A DNA stretch of 48,980 nucleotides from IMG/VR virus record IMGVR_UViG_3300049827_000334, positions 1-48,980 of that record, one strand, 5' to 3'. Within the stretch, counting starts at the first letter, position 1, and each line of letters starts with the position of its first letter. The position numbers and the translations under genes are program-made. The notes under the pieces are model-generated. The model was not told where the DNA came from and ran no database searches. It saw only the letters and a list, made by a program, of their open reading frames with translations. The DNA is from a virus. Shown here piece after piece: positions 36,188 through 45,295 of the stretch.

Positions 36188-37932
36188 TAGGAGAATGTTA
36201 CGGTTTCAGAAGTAGTCGACGTTGCAGTAACAGTATAAATCTTAAATCCTGCTACGGCTGTAGATAAAGAACTTGTTACACCACCGGAAAAAGTAGCGTT
36301 ATTACTAGCTGGGATTTTAATAATAACCACACCAGAACCTCCTCCCGCTGAAGAAGCGCTGGGACCTGTGTCTCCCGCGCCTCCACCGCCACCACCCGTA
36401 TTAGCGGCTCCAGCTGTTACGCTTTGGCTGGAGGTGCCACCGTTACCGCCGCCACCGGTACCACCAGCGCCTCCAGTTGAGGTTCGGCAACCACCGCCAC
36501 CGCCGCCGGCGTAAGTAACACTTGTACCGGTAATTGTTGACGTAGCGCCACTACCGCCAGGACCTGCATTATTGCCACTGTTATTGGAACCAGCAGCACC
36601 GGCACCACCGCCGCCACCGCCTGCAATTCCACTGCTTTGGGAGTTACCGCCAGGATTTCCTTCTGATGGGCTGTATCCCCCAGCATTTCCAGAACCACCG
36701 TTTGTATTCTGGTAACCGCCACCGCCACCAGAGCCACCACTCGCTGCATTTGAACCACCTCGTCCACCTCGTCCACCACCTGTGGATGAAATCGAAGAAA
36801 ATACAGAGTTACTGCCAGATGTGTTGTTAGTTGGAGGTGTTCTTGGTGATCCAGCGCCTCCAGCACCAACTGTGACTGTATATGATGTTTTGTTTAATAA
36901 TGCTGAACCTGTGCGGTAACCACCTGCACCACCACCGCCGCCATCGTCAGCGCATCCACCGCCACCGCCTGCAACAACTAGATATTCAACGGAAACTAAA
37001 GTAGAACTATCTACAAAAGAAACTGTTTCGCTCGTTGTTGAAGTAGCTGTAACCGTATAGATATTAAAACCTGTTACAGCTGTGCTTAGGCTAGCGGTAA
37101 CTCCACCAGAAAAAACAGCTGCATAATTATTTGGGATTCTAATAATAACGACGCCGGAACCACCTGCACCACCGCTAAAGCTACTTCCGGTACTTCCAGC
37201 GCCACCGCCACCGCCGCCCGTGTTTGCCGTACCTGCTGTACCTGTTCCATTACGTGCACCAGCGCCACCGCCGCCAGAACCGCCAGAACCGCCTGAACCA
37301 CTTGGTGTATAGCCAGAGGCACCGCCACCGCCGCCGCCTGCGCGTGTTACAGAAGAACCTGTAATAGAAGAAGCAGTGCCGCTTCCTCCAGATCCACCGT
37401 TTTCAGAACTTCCGTCCGCAACACCATTAGCACCACTCGCACTCGCGCCACCGCCACCGCCTGATGCGTTTTGACCTCCCGTATTATCAGGATCAGCGTT
37501 ACCTCCGGGATTGCCTTGAGATGGACTTGTACTTGGTGTGTTACCTAACCCGCCAGGTGCGTTGTTTCTTCCGCCGCCGCCACCGCCAGAGCCACCAGCG
37601 ATACCGGGGCCATTACTGCTATTAGCACCGCCGCCACCGCCACCTGCTGAAGTAACAGTACTAAAAACAGAATTAGACCCAGAACCTCCGTTTCCGGTTG
37701 AACCTCCTGATCCAGCACTACCACCAGCGCCAACAGTTACTGTGTAAGGTACACCTGTTGAAAAAGGTACAGAACTAAATACTCTATACCCACCAGCGCC
37801 ACCGCCGCCGCCAGCATGTCCTCCAGCATCTCCACCGCCGCCGCCTCCCCCAGCAACAACTAGGTAATCAGCAGTTAATGGTAGTGCAACATCACCGCTT
37901 GATATTCCAAGCAACATCTGGATGAAGGACAT
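36187..37932 (-). CDS. Glycine-rich tail fibre/adhesin with internal duplication
   Basis: Two tandem units, each opening with YLVVAGGGGGG and closing with GVVIIRIPNNYAAVFSGGVT then a FNIYTVTATSTTSETV-type strand. The poly-Gly body (many GGGGG runs) resembles the polyglycine-II fold of phage receptor-binding tips. 581 aa; N-terminal 20 residues are non-repetitive. It may bind host surface glycans. Long Gly tracts are also recombination-prone, so gene length may vary. Confidence 0.8.
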   Translation of the reverse strand: MSFIQMLLGISSGDVALPLTADYLVVAGGGGGGGDAGGHAGGGGGAGGYRVFSSVPFSTGVPYTVTVGAGGSAGSGGSTGNGGSGSNSVFSTVTSAGGGGGGANSSNGPGIAGGSGGGGGGRNNAPGGLGNTPSTSPSQGNPGGNADPDNTGGQNASGGGGGASASGANGVADGSSENGGSGGSGTASSITGSSVTRAGGGGGGASGYTPSGSGGSGGSGGGGAGARNGTGTAGTANTGGGGGGAGSTGSSFSGGAGGSGVVIIRIPNNYAAVFSGGVTASLSTAVTGFNIYTVTATSTTSETVSFVDSSTLVSVEYLVVAGGGGGCADDGGGGGAGGYRTGSALLNKTSYTVTVGAGGAGSPRTPPTNNTSGSNSVFSSISSTGGGRGGRGGSNAASGGSGGGGGYQNTNGGSGNAGGYSPSEGNPGGNSQSSGIAGGGGGGAGAAGSNNSGNNAGPGGSGATSTITGTSVTYAGGGGGGCRTSTGGAGGTGGGGNGGTSSQSVTAGAANTGGGGGGAGDTGPSASSAGGGSGVVIIKIPASNNATFSGGVTSSLSTAVAGFKIYTVTATSTTSETVTFS

Positions 37933-37933
37933 A

Positions 37934-38770
37934 TCAGCTTAACCCTGCACCACCAATTACAAACTCAGTGCCTGCTGCACCTGAAACACATAATAACGTG
38001 GCCAAACCTCGCTGAGCAAGCGTCCGATTACCTACGCCAGACGTACCGGCTTGGCGAAGAGTAACGTTAGTACCTTGAGTGATTGTAATATTTCCAGTGG
38101 TGTTGTTATAGATGCTTACTGCTTGACCAACAACAAATACACCAGAAGGCACTGTTACGCCAGCTGTAGTAAAAATGTGGTCCCCAGCATCTGCTGCAGT
38201 GAGTGTATAGGAAGTTGTTTGTACAACTTGTGGAACATCACGAACATTGCCAGCTGCATCTCTAACTGTGCTACCTGAAACAGTACCTGTAAAACCACCA
38301 CTTGCAAAGTTAGCCGCAGTACCAGTAACGGTTGTTCCGGTGATTGTTGTAAAACCTGCTGTATTACCAGTTAACGTTCCAAACCGGCCAGCGGTGCCAG
38401 TGACAGTTGCTCCTGTGATTGTTGTAAAACCTGCAGTACCGCCAGTAATAGTTTCAAATTGACCAGCTGTACCTGTGACGGTTGCCCCTGTAACAGTACC
38501 AAAACCAGCAGCAGTACCGGTTAAATTTGTAAAGCGACCTGTATTTCCACTAACCGTTGCACCACTGAGTGTTGTGGTAAAAATACCTGTAACAGCGGTA
38601 ATAGTAGTGAAATTACCTACGTTACCAGTGATTGTTGCGCCAGAAATTGTGCCGGTTGTTGAAATGTTTGTAAATCCGGCGCCTGCAGCTAATCCGCTAA
38701 CTGTCGTAGTTGCATCAACGCCAGCTGACGTGTAGGTAATATTATCAACTTTTAGGGTTCCGTAAGGCAT
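37934..38770 (-). CDS. Repeat-containing tail fibre (278 aa)
   Basis: Starts MPYGTLKVDNITYTSAGVD and continues with repeats of the type GFTTITGATVTGTAGQF (about 20 residues each) up to residue ~190; the C-terminal ~90 residues are a different, globular domain (YTLTAADAGDHIFTTAGVTV and following). Probably a beta-helix fibre. Repeats are shared with the 897-aa fibre next to it, so the genes could recombine. Confidence 0.85.
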   Translation of the reverse strand: MPYGTLKVDNITYTSAGVDATTTVSGLAAGAGFTNISTTGTISGATITGNVGNFTTITAVTGIFTTTLSGATVSGNTGRFTNLTGTAAGFGTVTGATVTGTAGQFETITGGTAGFTTITGATVTGTAGRFGTLTGNTAGFTTITGTTVTGTAANFASGGFTGTVSGSTVRDAAGNVRDVPQVVQTTSYTLTAADAGDHIFTTAGVTVPSGVFVVGQAVSIYNNTTGNITITQGTNVTLRQAGTSGVGNRTLAQRGLATLLCVSGAAGTEFVIGGAGLS

Positions 38771-41400
38771 TACCGTGTCCCTTTGTATTCTTAATACCTA
38801 GTTTAATTCAATTCTACACAAGGATGGCCCAGCGCGAACCATCTGGTACATCAACCGTAAATCCAGTTTGAATTTCTACCGGACCTTGGCTTAACCCATT
38901 AAATCCATTGCTGATTCCAAAGTTAACATCAATCACAATCTTGCTTTGCATAATTGTGGTGATGCCGCCACCGCCTCCGCCACTCTGAGCAACCCAAGAA
39001 GTAGTGCCGTTTCCATTTGTTTGAAGAACAAATCCATTTGTACCAACGGTTGTCGGAAAAGAAAACAGACCCCTGGGGCGTACATCACCAGAGCCAGTAA
39101 CAAATGTTGTACCGCCTGCAACAAATGTCGAGCCTGATACGGTTACAAATACACCAGTCGTTGCCTGAACCGTATTACCAGTAACTGTTGCACCGGAGAC
39201 TTGCGTTGTAAAGATTCCGTTTACCCCGGTGATTTGAGTAACGTTTGCCGTCTGTCCAGTAATAGAAGAACCGGAAAGAGTAACAAAGTTAGCCGTAGTA
39301 CCAGTGACAGTTTCTCCTGTAATAGCAGTGAAACCTGCAGTATTCCCTGTTAACGTCCCAAACTGACCGGCGGTGCCAGTAATAGTTGCACCACTTAACA
39401 CAGTAGTGAATACACCACTGATACCCGTGATATTGCTTCCTAAAACCGTATTACCAGTAACTGTGGCCCCAGAAAGATTGCTGGTGAATACACCTGAGAT
39501 TCCGGTAATATTGCTAAATTGGCCCGCATTACCTGTTACAACTGCACCAGAAATTTGAGTTGTGAATACACCATTAACACCAGTTATTGCAGTTGCTTGT
39601 ACTGCATTACCTGTGATTAAGGTTCCAGAAATTTGCGTGGTATAAACACCACTTACAAAGTTAGCGGTTGTACCAGTAACAGTGGTGCCTGTGATACTGG
39701 TCGTAAAATTACCCGCAACAAAGTTGGCGGTTGTACCTGTTACAGTTGCTCCAGTGACAGTGGTAAATCCAGCTGTCCCTCCTGTTAATACGGTGAATTG
39801 AGCTACGTTTCCAGTGACCGTAGCACCTGAAATTTGAGAGGTGAAGACGCCAGAGACGCCAGTGATACTGGTTGCCTGAAGCGTTGTTCCTGTAATTGTG
39901 GTACCGCTTAAAGTTCCGGTAACTTGAACGCCAGAACTGAAATAACCAGATCCTTCAACTCGTAAATTACCGGAAACAACCAGATCTCCGGTAACAGTAT
40001 GAGATGCTGCAACAAGAGTACCAAAAATACCGCTGGTAAAACGCGCAATTCCACCGGTAACTGTTTGGCCGGAAACCTGGGTCGTAAAGACACCGCTAAC
40101 AAAGTTGGCAGTTGTACCAGTGACGGTTGTGCCTGTAACGGTTGTAAAACCAGCTGTGTTTCCGGTAACGGTGCCAAAGAACCCATTGTTGCCCTGGATA
40201 GAAGTACCAGAGACTGTGGTCGTACCGATAACCGTACCACCCGTGATAACGCTTCCTTCAAGACTTAGGAACCGACCGTATTCACCAGTGATATTTAAAC
40301 CAGAAACTTGCGTGGTAAATACGCCACTAATAAAGTTAGCAACGGAGCCAGTGAGGGTTGTACCTGTGAGGGTTGTGAAGCCACCACCTGCACCGGTAAT
40401 AGTAATGCCACTGACACGACCGGTGACATTAATACCGGAGCTAAAGAAACCAGAACCACGGACAATTAAATCACTATTAACGGTTGCATTACCAGTAACC
40501 GTAATATTTTCTCGGACAATACCGGTGGTAAAAAATGCAGTAATTGCATTGAGTGTTGTGAAGTTACCAGTAGTTCCGGTGACGGTTTGACCGGTAATCG
40601 TTGTGAAACCTGCAGTACCGCCAGTAATAGTTGTAAATTGACCCGCATTACCAGTGACGGTTGCACCAGAAACCTGGGTCGTACCAATAATATTGACCCC
40701 AGTTACGTTTGTGAACTGGGCATTAGTACCAGTAATGGTCGTACCGCTAACCGTACCAGTAATCTGAACGCCAGAGCTAAAGAAGCCAGAACCACGAACG
40801 ATGAGGTCACCACTAACAGTTGAGTTACCGGTGATGGTGTGAGAACCAGCGTTCAGGACCTGGAAGTTACCCGTCGTGAAGTTAGCTGTCGTGCCAGTGA
40901 CTGTGGCTCCAGACAGTAACGTCGTATAAATACCAGTGATGCCGGTTGCAGTACCAAAGGCACCGAAGTCACCAGTGACCGTACCGCCTTTGAGGTAATT
41001 ACTAAATACACCGGAGACTGCGGCTAGGTTACCAAAGTTGCCTGTATTGCCGGTAACAGTAGCGCCAGAAACAATAGTAGTAAAAGTACCGGACACACCC
41101 GTCAGGGTGGTCACAGAAAAACTATTGGTAGTTAATGTATTTGCTGTAACGTTTGTTGCGTTGAGATTGGTACCTGTAATGGTGGTACCACTGAACGTCC
41201 CAGTAACGTTTGTTGTACCAGAGACGTAGAGGATTCCAACGTTTGTTGTATTACTGACGTTCAGACCAGAGATTGTGGCTTGATCTTGAACTGTTAGGTT
41301 GTCTTCAATTAAAACAGAACCGCTAACGGTACCACCAGTGCGTGGCAGGTAGTAAACGTTAAGGTATGCCTTGGTTCCAGATATTGTTAACTTCTTATTT
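38100..41400 (-). repeat. DNA/protein repeat tract in the two fibre genes
   Basis: The translated units of ~20-25 residues (ACCGGTACTGT-like codons) recur dozens of times through the 278-aa and 897-aa fibre genes. Such tracts favour recombination between units and between the two genes, a way to change receptor range. Confidence 0.8.
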
Positions 41401-41507
41401 TTAATCGCAGGGTCAACTTCACCGACATCCACTACTGTCAGCAGATCTCCATCCGCTAACTGGATGCCGGCAAGTTCTTGTAGCTCGGATATACGCCTGT
41501 TGGCCAC
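38814..41507 (-). CDS. Long repetitive tail fibre (897 aa)
   Basis: N-terminal attachment-like region (RISELQELAGIQLADGDLLT) then about 700 residues of TVTGTTANF / TTITGGTAGF-type units, with three longer repeats built on NLRVEGSGYFSSGVQVTGT and similar. C-terminal ~60 residues differ (IQTGFTVDVPDGSRWAILV). Probably trimeric beta-helix fibre that recognises the host. GTG start at 41507; a TATAAT box lies at 41538-41543 (minus strand). Confidence 0.85.
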   Translation of the reverse strand: MANRRISELQELAGIQLADGDLLTVVDVGEVDPAIKNKKLTISGTKAYLNVYYLPRTGGTVSGSVLIEDNLTVQDQATISGLNVSNTTNVGILYVSGTTNVTGTFSGTTITGTNLNATNVTANTLTTNSFSVTTLTGVSGTFTTIVSGATVTGNTGNFGNLAAVSGVFSNYLKGGTVTGDFGAFGTATGITGIYTTLLSGATVTGTTANFTTGNFQVLNAGSHTITGNSTVSGDLIVRGSGFFSSGVQITGTVSGTTITGTNAQFTNVTGVNIIGTTQVSGATVTGNAGQFTTITGGTAGFTTITGQTVTGTTGNFTTLNAITAFFTTGIVRENITVTGNATVNSDLIVRGSGFFSSGINVTGRVSGITITGAGGGFTTLTGTTLTGSVANFISGVFTTQVSGLNITGEYGRFLSLEGSVITGGTVIGTTTVSGTSIQGNNGFFGTVTGNTAGFTTVTGTTVTGTTANFVSGVFTTQVSGQTVTGGIARFTSGIFGTLVAASHTVTGDLVVSGNLRVEGSGYFSSGVQVTGTLSGTTITGTTLQATSITGVSGVFTSQISGATVTGNVAQFTVLTGGTAGFTTVTGATVTGTTANFVAGNFTTSITGTTVTGTTANFVSGVYTTQISGTLITGNAVQATAITGVNGVFTTQISGAVVTGNAGQFSNITGISGVFTSNLSGATVTGNTVLGSNITGISGVFTTVLSGATITGTAGQFGTLTGNTAGFTAITGETVTGTTANFVTLSGSSITGQTANVTQITGVNGIFTTQVSGATVTGNTVQATTGVFVTVSGSTFVAGGTTFVTGSGDVRPRGLFSFPTTVGTNGFVLQTNGNGTTSWVAQSGGGGGGITTIMQSKIVIDVNFGISNGFNGLSQGPVEIQTGFTVDVPDGSRWAILV

Positions 41508-41537
41508 CTATTAAATCACAAAAACCCCATAAAATGA

Positions 41538-41543
41538 ATTATA
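41538..41543 (-). promoter_or_regulatory. TATAAT box upstream of the long fibre gene
   Basis: A perfect -10 hexamer on the minus strand, about 31 nt before the GTG start at 41507. No good -35 partner is seen, which would fit a late phage promoter or a phage-modified RNA polymerase. Confidence 0.35.
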
Positions 41544-41561
41544 GTCGCAGTGTGTCTAACC

Positions 41562-41951
41562 TCACCGAGCCTTGATTTCAATGCGCGGTAAGTGGTTGGA
41601 CGCAAAGTTCCAGGCTGTCTCAACACCTGTGACAAGGCCACAAGCAATCGCAAAAACAATGATGAGTTCTGCAACAGTTAAGTTGCGGCGCAAGTAAATG
41701 ATTTGCGGTTGAGGAGCCTGAGGAACAGGAATAGAAGGCCGTGGAGCAGTAGGAATCTCTTCTTGAGGGACCATCTGCTGCTGTTGTTGTTGTTGTTGCA
41801 GAATCGTCATCCGAATCGCTTCTTCCCGTGCACGAGCCTTCATGGCTTCCAGCATTTCAGGAGTAATTCCCTGAAGAGCTGGCGGCATTTGCGGGATTTG
41901 AGGCTGCTCAACTTGTTGAGTAGGGGTACTGGAAGGAATTTGTTCTTCCAT
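41562..41951 (-). CDS. Poly-Q protein with C-terminal membrane helix (129 aa)
   Basis: Real start MEEQIPSSTPT at 41951 (the frame opens at 41984). Pro/Gln-rich N-terminus, an eight-Gln tract, then a single membrane helix (NLTVAELIIVFAIACGLVTG) and a short basic tail. A tail-anchored membrane or virion protein; function unknown. Located at the head of the minus-strand tail block, divergent from the HTH gene. Confidence 0.65.
   Translation of the reverse strand: MEEQIPSSTPTQQVEQPQIPQMPPALQGITPEMLEAMKARAREEAIRMTILQQQQQQQQMVPQEEIPTAPRPSIPVPQAPQPQIIYLRRNLTVAELIIVFAIACGLVTGVETAWNFASNHLPRIEIKAR
41775..41801. repeat. CTG/TTG microsatellite (poly-Gln tract)
   Basis: Trinucleotide run coding for eight Gln in the 129-aa protein on the minus strand. 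Slippage here could change the Gln count between isolates. Confidence 0.75.
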
Positions 41952-42005
41952 TGTGATGCAAAAGATTTGCCCATACACTAGCATCTAACCAAAACGTTTG
42001 CTGTT

Positions 42006-42428
42006 ATGAAATACGGTCTGCGCAAAAGCCTGGAAGATATTGCGTTTGAGCTGAAAGGAATCAAGAACGTCCTTAGTTCCATGTGGCACAGCCGTTATTC
42101 AACCGGTGAAATTGATGTTTTGAATCCAGAGGCTTACGCCGATGAGTACATATCGACAGAAGAATGCGCCAAACGACTGGGGGTCTCTGATCAGACCATC
42201 CGTAATTGGATTGCCATCGGTCGGCGTGATCCAAATAAAGGATGGACAGAAGGTATCCATTTCGTCAACGTCTCTCCTGATCCCAACCGTAAAGCTGTCC
42301 TTCGCGTGCCTTGGAACCAGCTGGTGCAATCCTTCTCCAAGAATAGGGACTTGGAATCTGGAGACCTAAGAGGTAAAGGCGACAGTGCAACAAAGATGTA
42401 CAAGACAGATAGGGGCTTTCTCGAATAA
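42006..42428 (+). CDS. HTH DNA-binding protein (MerR/excisionase-like)
   Basis: Residues 45-100 hold YISTEECAKRLGVSDQTIRN then WIAIGRRDPNKGW, a helix-turn-helix with wing of the MerR/excisionase type. N-terminus helical (RKSLEDIAFELKGIKNVL); polar Lys-rich tail. A transcription factor is likely; the divergent gap with the tail block could be its target. It overlaps the next gene by 1 nt (TAATG). Confidence 0.7.
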   Translation: MKYGLRKSLEDIAFELKGIKNVLSSMWHSRYSTGEIDVLNPEAYADEYISTEECAKRLGVSDQTIRNWIAIGRRDPNKGWTEGIHFVNVSPDPNRKAVLRVPWNQLVQSFSKNRDLESGDLRGKGDSATKMYKTDRGFLE

Positions 42429-42898
42429 TGGCCCATCGATTCCGTGGAGTTGAGATCTCCTCCATCACAATTGAGAATCACGAGCAACTCCTTCCGGAAT
42501 CCCTGATCCGGCAAGTTGAGATGTTCATCCCACCAGAAGGGTCGTTTGATGACGGGTGTTTACAGCGATACCTCGAAAACTTAAAAAACTACGAGGAAGA
42601 AGATGCCAACTCTGGCATGACTCTTGCCAACAGGTTGCGTCTGGCTTTCCAGGATCTGGCACCCGATACGATCTGCGGTAAGTTTCCACAAGCCGAGCTT
42701 CCCCTCAAGAGAAGGTTGCGTTGCGTTGCTGAGTACCTGATTCGCTCTGGTGAATTTGACAAAGTTCGTGACGACAACGGCAAGCTGGTTAAAAAACGTG
42801 GCGTCCTTGGTAAGCTTGTTGTCTTGTATCAACCCACCGAAAAGCTTCTAGAATCTCTACATCGTCAAGGATTGATTGAAAATGGTAAGCAGGCGTGA
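42428..42898 (+). CDS. Hypothetical protein (156 aa)
   Basis: Not recognised. EISSITIENHEQLLPESLIR at the start; helical middle; KKRGVLGKLVVLYQPTEK near the end. Located within a three-gene plus-strand run beginning with the HTH gene. It may be its partner. Confidence 0.65.
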   Translation: MAHRFRGVEISSITIENHEQLLPESLIRQVEMFIPPEGSFDDGCLQRYLENLKNYEEEDANSGMTLANRLRLAFQDLAPDTICGKFPQAELPLKRRLRCVAEYLIRSGEFDKVRDDNGKLVKKRGVLGKLVVLYQPTEKLLESLHRQGLIENGKQA

Positions 42899-43271
42899 AA
42901 AGCTAATTGCATCTGTTATTGGCCCAGAGTTAGACCAGACTAAAGCACGGATGCTGGATGCCACCATCAAGCTAATCCTTGGTGACATGGGGGAACAGTA
43001 TTGCAAGATGTGGGAAGTGGAAGGACCTGGGGTAATGGTCTTCCAGCCAGAAAACAAAGAACGTTCTATGTTCTTCTGGACCCTCAAGGAAATTCATTCG
43101 GCCCAAGAAGATTGTGAACGGAGTAACGATGGTGACATGGCAGAAACTTTTCGCCGTATTCTCTCGGCTGCACAAAAAATTGATCCAACAGAAAAAGCTG
43201 GTTATGTCATCAACGATAAAGATGGCATCCGCTACTGCGAAATCGATTACAACAAAGCGTCTAAGAAATGA
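42882..43271 (+). CDS. Hypothetical protein (129 aa)
   Basis: Start is the ATG at 42882 (frame opens with TTG at 42876). Helical N-terminus (REKLIASVIGPELDQTKARM), then VEGPGVMVFQPENKERSMFF and a mixed C-terminus. No family recognised. It overlaps the previous gene by 17 nt and the Dam-like gene by 4 nt. Confidence 0.65.
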   Translation: MVSRREKLIASVIGPELDQTKARMLDATIKLILGDMGEQYCKMWEVEGPGVMVFQPENKERSMFFWTLKEIHSAQEDCERSNDGDMAETFRRILSAAQKIDPTEKAGYVINDKDGIRYCEIDYNKASKK

Positions 43272-43864
43272 AAGAAGCTGGGGTCCGTGGTGTTAAAGCA
43301 CGTTCAGAAGACTCCGAATTAATCACCAATTCGGATTTAATTGTTGCTGCAAATGAAGTGATGGGCGGCATCGAGTTAGATGTTGCCAGTAGCAAGGTTG
43401 CCAATGAATATGTTCAGGCTCCTGCTTTTTTCACACCATCAGATGATGGGTTGAATGCACAGCAGTGGTACGGAAATGTCTATTTGTTTCCGCCAGCGGG
43501 TGCATACTTCTGGGACATCAAGCATGAGCGATGGAAGATGACACGTGCATCATCTCCGTCACTCACTTCTTCTCACGCAGTTTGGTTCCGCAAGCTATAC
43601 CGGTCTTGGCTTGCAAAAGAAATCAAGCAAGCTATCTACTTTACCAACTGTCCGGACATGATCCGGTACGAGCCCAAGATCTTTAGTTTTCCTTTATGTA
43701 TCTTGCGGGTAGCGCCTAGCTTGTTGCGCCACAACAGTCAAGGAATCAAACAACATAGAACGTGCACTTCCATGGTTGTCTATCTTCCTCCCACGGACTC
43801 GTCCGATGTGGCAGTCGAACGTTTTATTGACGTTTACTCGGAACGCGGGCATATTCTCTCGTGA
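43268..43864 (+). CDS. Dam-like protein with altered catalytic motif
   Basis: The region ITNSDLIVAANEVMGGIELDV, VASSKVANEYVQAPAFFTPS and DDGLNAQQWYGNVYLFPP matches the layout of phage DNA N6-adenine methyltransferases (PF05869): an LDVAAS-like block, FFTPSDDGL and W-x-G. In active enzymes a (D/N)PP(Y/F) motif follows; here it is FPPAG. The catalytic residues are therefore missing, though a PP pair remains. It may be an inactive, DNA-binding or decoy homologue. 198 aa. Directly precedes the dCTP deaminase. Confidence 0.6.
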   Translation: MKEAGVRGVKARSEDSELITNSDLIVAANEVMGGIELDVASSKVANEYVQAPAFFTPSDDGLNAQQWYGNVYLFPPAGAYFWDIKHERWKMTRASSPSLTSSHAVWFRKLYRSWLAKEIKQAIYFTNCPDMIRYEPKIFSFPLCILRVAPSLLRHNSQGIKQHRTCTSMVVYLPPTDSSDVAVERFIDVYSERGHILS

Positions 43865-43897
43865 TTTCTGTATACTAAAAATCGAATGACAGGGACC

Positions 43898-44485
43898 ATG
43901 AGCGTTCTGGCCGACTGGGAAATCAAGCAGCTTGCAGAAGAAGAAGGGATGATTGCTCCTTTTGTTGATCATCTAGTCAACAAAGAAAATGGTCGCAAGC
44001 TTCTTAGTTACGGTCTTAGCTCCTATGGGTACGATATTCGTCTTTCCCCTGAGCAGTGCCTTATCTTTGGTCGTATTTCAGAAGGCGATTGCGATCCAAA
44101 GAACTTTGATCCTGAAATCCTGAAGCCTTCCGAACTTCTGGAAGACGAACGCGGTCAGTACTTCCTGCTACCTCCCTACGGATATTGTCTTGGTGTGGCC
44201 CAGGAACGCCTCAAGCTTCCTCGTGATGTGACCGTCGTTGCTGTTGGTAAATCTACCTACGCACGTTCTGGCATTCTGGTGAACATTACTCCGGCAGAAA
44301 GTGGTTGGGAAGGCTACCTAACACTGGAGATCAGTAATTGCACTGGTCTTTTCAACAGGATTTACGCCAATGAAGGAATCACACAGCTTCTCTTCTATCG
44401 AGGCAATCCATGTCATGTGACTTACCAAGATCGTAAGGGTAAGTACCAAGATCAACCAGATCGTGTTGTCTTTTCTCAAGTCTGA
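43898..44485 (+). CDS. dcd: dCTP deaminase
   Basis: GKSTYARSGILVNITPAESG then WEGYLTLEISN is the core of the Dcd/dUTPase fold with the catalytic Ser-x-x-Arg and Glu; SYGLSSYGYDIRL is the family N-terminal motif. It deaminates dCTP to dUTP (some relatives also hydrolyse it to dUMP), feeding ThyX. ATG at 43898 is preferred over 43886 because AGGG lies just before it and the first residues MSVLADWEI match the family start. Confidence 0.93.
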   Translation: MSVLADWEIKQLAEEEGMIAPFVDHLVNKENGRKLLSYGLSSYGYDIRLSPEQCLIFGRISEGDCDPKNFDPEILKPSELLEDERGQYFLLPPYGYCLGVAQERLKLPRDVTVVAVGKSTYARSGILVNITPAESGWEGYLTLEISNCTGLFNRIYANEGITQLLFYRGNPCHVTYQDRKGKYQDQPDRVVFSQV

Positions 44486-44911
44486 TCAAGAAAAAGCATC
44501 AAGATAGTTGTAAGCCCGGCCAGAATTTGGTTTGGGCTTATCAGCGTATCCAACAGCGCCCTTCCTTCCGCCTGAATCACCTGTTGTGGGAAGTGCTACT
44601 CCTTGAATGGAAGCTGGAACCCTGGGCGTCCTGCCACGAATCGTGGGTTCATCAATACCAGCGCGAAGCTTGTATGCACCAGCGGACTTTGCTGCTCGCA
44701 TGAACTTGGCAACGCGTCCTTGTTCATCGTTTAACGACTCAGCTTGGAAGCGTTCATCTTCTGGTAGACGACGCAGGTCTGTATCGTACGCTTGTTCAGG
44801 CCTTAGGTCTGAGACCTCAGCACCTGATGTACCAGCGTCAGGACGTGGGTCATATCCAGTAGTAACTGGACGCCCTTCTTCGCCTTCTCGTGGGTTATAG
44901 AATCTTGCCAT
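44486..44911 (-). CDS. Hypothetical protein (141 aa)
   Basis: Start ATG 44911 (MARFYNPREGEEGRPVTTGY); the frame opens at 44938. Arg/Gly/Asp-rich, low-complexity and probably disordered. It is on the minus strand between two plus-strand genes. No family recognised. Confidence 0.6.
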   Translation of the reverse strand: MARFYNPREGEEGRPVTTGYDPRPDAGTSGAEVSDLRPEQAYDTDLRRLPEDERFQAESLNDEQGRVAKFMRAAKSAGAYKLRAGIDEPTIRGRTPRVPASIQGVALPTTGDSGGRKGAVGYADKPKPNSGRAYNYLDAFS

Positions 44912-44950
44912 AGTATCATTGTAAAAGGACTGAATCAACGATTAAATACA

Positions 44951-45295
44951 ATGAACCACGCAGCTGCTTTCCTTGATGCGTTTGTTCAAGACGAGGTTAT
45001 GTGTCGGTGTCTTGATGAAGAAGATTTCGGACAACCTCTCGATAACGAAGAAAATGATGTACCCTTATATGACATGTACAACAGAGGCTTAGTTGCATGC
45101 GAACAAGGGCTGGAGAGGAATCCCTTAAACATCGAGGGGATGAAGCGTCCCGGAGTGACGGGCCTGATTCCATCAATGGAGGAGGGGCTGGCAATGGGGG
45201 CCTCACCGAAACCCCGGTCTTTAGTTTTGGAACTGGAAGAGCCGGACGAGAAGGAACGGATGCTGTCAGCGAAAAGACTTGGTTTGAGCCGGTAA
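44951..45295 (+). CDS. Hypothetical protein overlapping the DUF3310 gene (114 aa)
   Basis: MNHAAAFLDAFVQDEVMCRC, then acidic segments. It shares 199 nt with the DUF3310 ORF in another frame. The first 50 codons look real. The rest may be either an alternative frame or the upstream part of a single protein joined to DUF3310 by a -1 frameshift. Confidence 0.5.
   Translation: MNHAAAFLDAFVQDEVMCRCLDEEDFGQPLDNEENDVPLYDMYNRGLVACEQGLERNPLNIEGMKRPGVTGLIPSMEEGLAMGASPKPRSLVLELEEPDEKERMLSAKRLGLSR

Noticed and set aside
37538-41229. Pro- and Val/Pro/Thr-rich plus-strand frames opposite the fibre genes
   Set aside because: Antisense of Gly- and Thr/Gly-repeat codons; composition follows the repeats only.
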